DNA of 64,000 bases. Source: Nitrosophilus kaiyonis. GTDB taxonomy: Bacteria; Campylobacterota; Campylobacteria; Campylobacterales; Nitratiruptoraceae. The DNA lies in the NCBI RefSeq assembly GCF_027943725.1, contig NZ_AP025696.1, positions 248,001 through 312,000 on the forward strand, written 5' to 3'. The notes beneath the pieces are model-generated. The model searched no databases. It was not told where the DNA came from and saw only the letters and a program-made list of their open reading frames with translations. Positions 61,723 through 64,000 of this stretch are shown one piece after another; position 1 is the first letter of the stretch, and each line of letters begins with the position of its first letter. Both the position numbers and the translations under genes were made by a program.

Positions 61723-62784
61723 TTAACTCTCTCCTTTAGCCATCTTTTCCACTTCTTGTAAAAATCTATCAACAAGCTCGTTTTCTGGCAGTTTTGCTAC
61801 TACTTCTCCTTTTACCATAACAAGCCCGCTTCCCTTTCCATATGCTATAGCTACATCAGCATGTTTTGCTTCACCTATCGCATTAACAACACATCCCATT
61901 ACCGATATATTTAAAGGCTTTTTTATATGTTTTGTTTTCTCTTCAACTTCAGCTACAGCTTTTACTAAATCAGCTTCAATTCTTCCACATGTTGGACAAG
62001 ATATGATATTTACTCCCTCTTGGCTTCTTCCAGTATCTTTTATTATAGCTCTTGCAACCTCAACCTCTTTTTCAAGCTCCCCCGTGATAGAAACTCTTAT
62101 AGTATCTCCAATTCCATCAAGCAAAAGTGAGCCAATTCCTATAGCAGATTTTATAGTTGCATGAAAAATTGTTCCAGCCTCAGTTACTCCAAGATGAAAT
62201 GGATAAGGTACCAATGGTCTTAATTTTCTATAAGCTTCAACAGTCCTCTCAACATCGCTTGCTTTCATTGAAACTTTTATATTTGTAAAATCTAAATCCT
62301 CTAAAAGTTTTATATGATAAAGTGCGCTTTGAACCATAGCTTCACTTGTTGGTCCATATTTTTCTTCTATCTCTTTTTCTAAACTTCCTGCATTTACTCC
62401 TATTCTAATAGGAATGTTTCTTTCTTTACAAGCTTTTACGACCTCTTTAATCCTCTCTCTATTTCCAATGTTTCCAGGATTTATCCTAATACAGTCAACA
62501 ACCTCAGCAGCTATTAAAGCAAGGCGATAATTAAAATGGATATCAGCAACAAGAGGAAGGCTTATCTGCTTTTTTATCTCTTTTAAAGCCAAGGCATCTT
62601 CCATTTCAGGTACAGCAACTCTTACAATATCACATCCTGCAAAATGAAGCCTTTTAATCTGTTCCACTGTCTCCTTTACCTCTCTTGTTTTAGAGAAAGT
62701 CATTGATTGAACAGAAATTGGAGCATCCCCTCCAATTGCAACATCTCCTACATATATCTTTTTTGTTGGATATCTATTTTCCAT
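61723..62784 (-). CDS. ispG: 4-hydroxy-3-methylbut-2-enyl diphosphate synthase
   Basis: A 353-aa 4Fe-4S enzyme of the non-mevalonate isoprenoid pathway. TIM-barrel start [22 protein letters not shown], then [16 protein letters not shown], and the cluster ligands in [13 protein letters not shown] and [17 protein letters not shown] near the C-terminus. Bacterial short form, normal length. Confidence 0.97.
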   Translation of the reverse strand: MENRYPTKKIYVGDVAIGGDAPISVQSMTFSKTREVKETVEQIKRLHFAGCDIVRVAVPEMEDALALKEIKKQISLPLVADIHFNYRLALIAAEVVDCIRINPGNIGNRERIKEVVKACKERNIPIRIGVNAGSLEKEIEEKYGPTSEAMVQSALYHIKLLEDLDFTNIKVSMKASDVERTVEAYRKLRPLVPYPFHLGVTEAGTIFHATIKSAIGIGSLLLDGIGDTIRVSITGELEKEVEVARAIIKDTGRSQEGVNIISCPTCGRIEADLVKAVAEVEEKTKHIKKPLNISVMGCVVNAIGEAKHADVAIAYGKGSGLVMVKGEVVAKLPENELVDRFLQEVEKMAKGES

Positions 62785-62825
62785 CTATACCTCTAAAAGT
62801 TTAAAATTTTTTTAAGGTTATTATA

Positions 62826-63998
62826 TCAAATAATATTAACTGGATCCATATCAACTTCAGCTAAAGAAGTTTTCGAAACATTTATAGCAACTATCAAAGC
62901 TTTTGCAGAAGAGCTTCTAAGAAGTATATTGAATCTAAATCTATTAGCAATTTTTTCAATAGGAGCTTCACCAAAACCAACTATCTCAATATCTTTAAAT
63001 TTTTTTAGACTGTTTAGCATATTTTGCATATTCTCTTTTGCAAATTCTCTATTCTTATGTGAAAAATTTATAAGTGCCAATCTTTTAAAAGGCGGATAAA
63101 AATCTTCTCTAAATTTTAACTCATCTTTTATAAAATCTTCAAAATCAAGATATTTTTCAAAGAAATCTCTATTTTTTGTCTGAATGATAACTTTTCCCTC
63201 CTCTTTTCTACCACTTCTTCCAGCAATCTGAATAAAAAGGTTAACTGCTCGCTCTCTCGCTCTAAAATCAGCCATATTTAAAATATAATCGATTCCCAAA
63301 ATCACAGAAAGTGATACATCAGGATAATCATGCCCTTTTGAGAGCATCTGAGTTCCAACTAAAATATCAATCTTTTTTTGAGAAAACTCTTTTAAAATTT
63401 TTTCCAATTTTTTTTGAGTAGTTATCACATCTTTATCAAATTTTTCTATTTTTGCCTCTGGAAAAATCTTTTCAAGCTCCTCTTTAATCTCAGTAGTCCC
63501 TATTCTACATGTTTGAAGATTTGGTGAGTGGCACTTTGGACACTCTTTTGGAATTCTTTGGGCAAAATTGCAATAGTGACAAACAAGAGCATTCTTATCA
63601 AAATGCAGACTCATCCCAACATCACAAAATGGACATTTAACACTCTCACCACAATCTTGGCATATTAGATATTTAAAATTTCCTCTTGTTGGCAAAAATA
63701 TGATAGCTTGTTTTTTCGCTTTCAATGTTTTTTCTATATTTTCTAATACTATAGGTGATAGGGTAAAAGTTGAGTTATCCCAAATAAAATCTTTTTTTCC
63801 TTTATAAAAGCTCCCCTTTAACCTAAAACGAGGATAATTTTTATATGAAGATAGCGATGGTGTGGCACTTCCTAAAACAACATTTATATTTAATTTTTTC
63901 CCAAAATAAACAGCCAAATCTTTTGCATTATATCTTGGTCTATTGTGAGCTTTATAGCTATCATCATGCTCTTCATCAACTATTATAAGTCCTAAATT
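62826..63998 (-). CDS. priA: Primosomal protein N' (PriA helicase), 3' part
   Basis: The gene is cut by the window's right edge; the frame continues open to the last bases, where IIVDEEHDDSYKAHNRPRYN (Walker B DEEH and a PriA-specific stretch) is read. Other marks: GSATPSLSSY, the eight-cysteine zinc module (CQDCG...CPFC...CHYC...CPKC), GTQMLSKGHDYPDV and IQIAGRSGRKEEGKV. PriA restarts stalled replication forks by loading DnaB, encoded nearby. Confidence 0.96.
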   Translation of the reverse strand, partial: NLGLIIVDEEHDDSYKAHNRPRYNAKDLAVYFGKKLNINVVLGSATPSLSSYKNYPRFRLKGSFYKGKKDFIWDNSTFTLSPIVLENIEKTLKAKKQAIIFLPTRGNFKYLICQDCGESVKCPFCDVGMSLHFDKNALVCHYCNFAQRIPKECPKCHSPNLQTCRIGTTEIKEELEKIFPEAKIEKFDKDVITTQKKLEKILKEFSQKKIDILVGTQMLSKGHDYPDVSLSVILGIDYILNMADFRARERAVNLFIQIAGRSGRKEEGKVIIQTKNRDFFEKYLDFEDFIKDELKFREDFYPPFKRLALINFSHKNREFAKENMQNMLNSLKKFKDIEIVGFGEAPIEKIANRFRFNILLRSSSAKALIVAINVSKTSLAEVDMDPVNII

Positions 63999-64000
63999 TT

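Overview
The window is AT-rich chromosomal DNA from a member of the Campylobacterota (Epsilonproteobacteria). The evidence is the tmRNA tag ANNTDYRPAYAVAA, a UPF0763/DUF2603 protein, a PgbA-type plasminogen-binding-domain protein, a Csd3-type cell-shape peptidase, a Campylobacter-type MetK and an Hcp-type Sel1-repeat protein. Base composition and gene content would fit a deep-branching vent lineage (Nautiliales or Nitratiruptor-like), but the genus cannot be fixed from the sequence.

Region 1 (1-17125). After the 3' part of pabB comes a minus-strand locus that looks like a functional-amyloid (Fap) export system: two identical repeat-rich secreted proteins of 539 aa, two nearly identical 130-aa minor subunits, a 112-aa secreted protein, a C39-like protease (FapD-like) and an outer-membrane barrel with an N-terminal helix (FapF-like). 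The block is a recent tandem duplication. Facing it is a signalling cluster: a PAS-GGDEF diguanylate cyclase, a Cache histidine kinase, a degenerate GGDEF protein that keeps its c-di-GMP I-site, and, on the other strand, a hybrid kinase, a REC-kinase and an OmpR-family regulator. Four promoters (both amyloid copies, the protease and the cyclase) share one architecture: two CTGCAAT-like heptamers 11 bp apart, ending exactly 9 bp upstream of a TATAAT-like -10. This ties amyloid production and c-di-GMP signalling into one inferred regulon, with the neighbouring OmpR-type regulator as the natural candidate activator. upp and a PA2779/PA2778 pair (a second C39-like protease, with TPRs) follow.

Region 2 (17123-33288). 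A ~16.1-kb genomic island sits in the 3' end of the tmRNA gene ssrA, bounded by a 29-bp direct repeat. A second, 23-bp repeat lies just inside each end and probably holds integrase arm-type sites. The left end carries a tyrosine integrase, an AlpA-like regulator and a split primase/DUF3987 replication module resembling that of phage satellites. Cargo: an SRAP (HMCES/YedK) protein, a MetK with a large insertion, a divergent N6-adenine methylase with a fused specificity-like half, a helicase-IV-type UvrD helicase, a lipoprotein and an Hcp-like Sel1 protein. Decayed second copies of the 3' ends of the methylase and (less surely) metK lie beyond the genes that follow them, as if those genes were inserted with duplication of a neighbour's 3' end.

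Region 3 (33264-64000). Housekeeping chromosome: ssrA, trpA/panB, ruvB, an AI-2E-type permease, lgt with an overlapping 45-codon gene, alpha-carbonic anhydrase, a GlcF-like Fe-S protein, hemN, argF, hemB, ribA, rsmG, alr, an agmatine deiminase-znuACB-aguB run (polyamine and zinc genes interleaved), mgtE, a Csd3-like peptidase, a PgbA-like protein, glcD, comEC, a BrkB-family protein, dnaB, ispG and the 3' part of priA. Several gaps here hold low-complexity, partly inverted short repeats, and small palindromes are embedded in frame in two coding regions. No complete tRNA, rRNA, CRISPR array or intact insertion sequence was seen.
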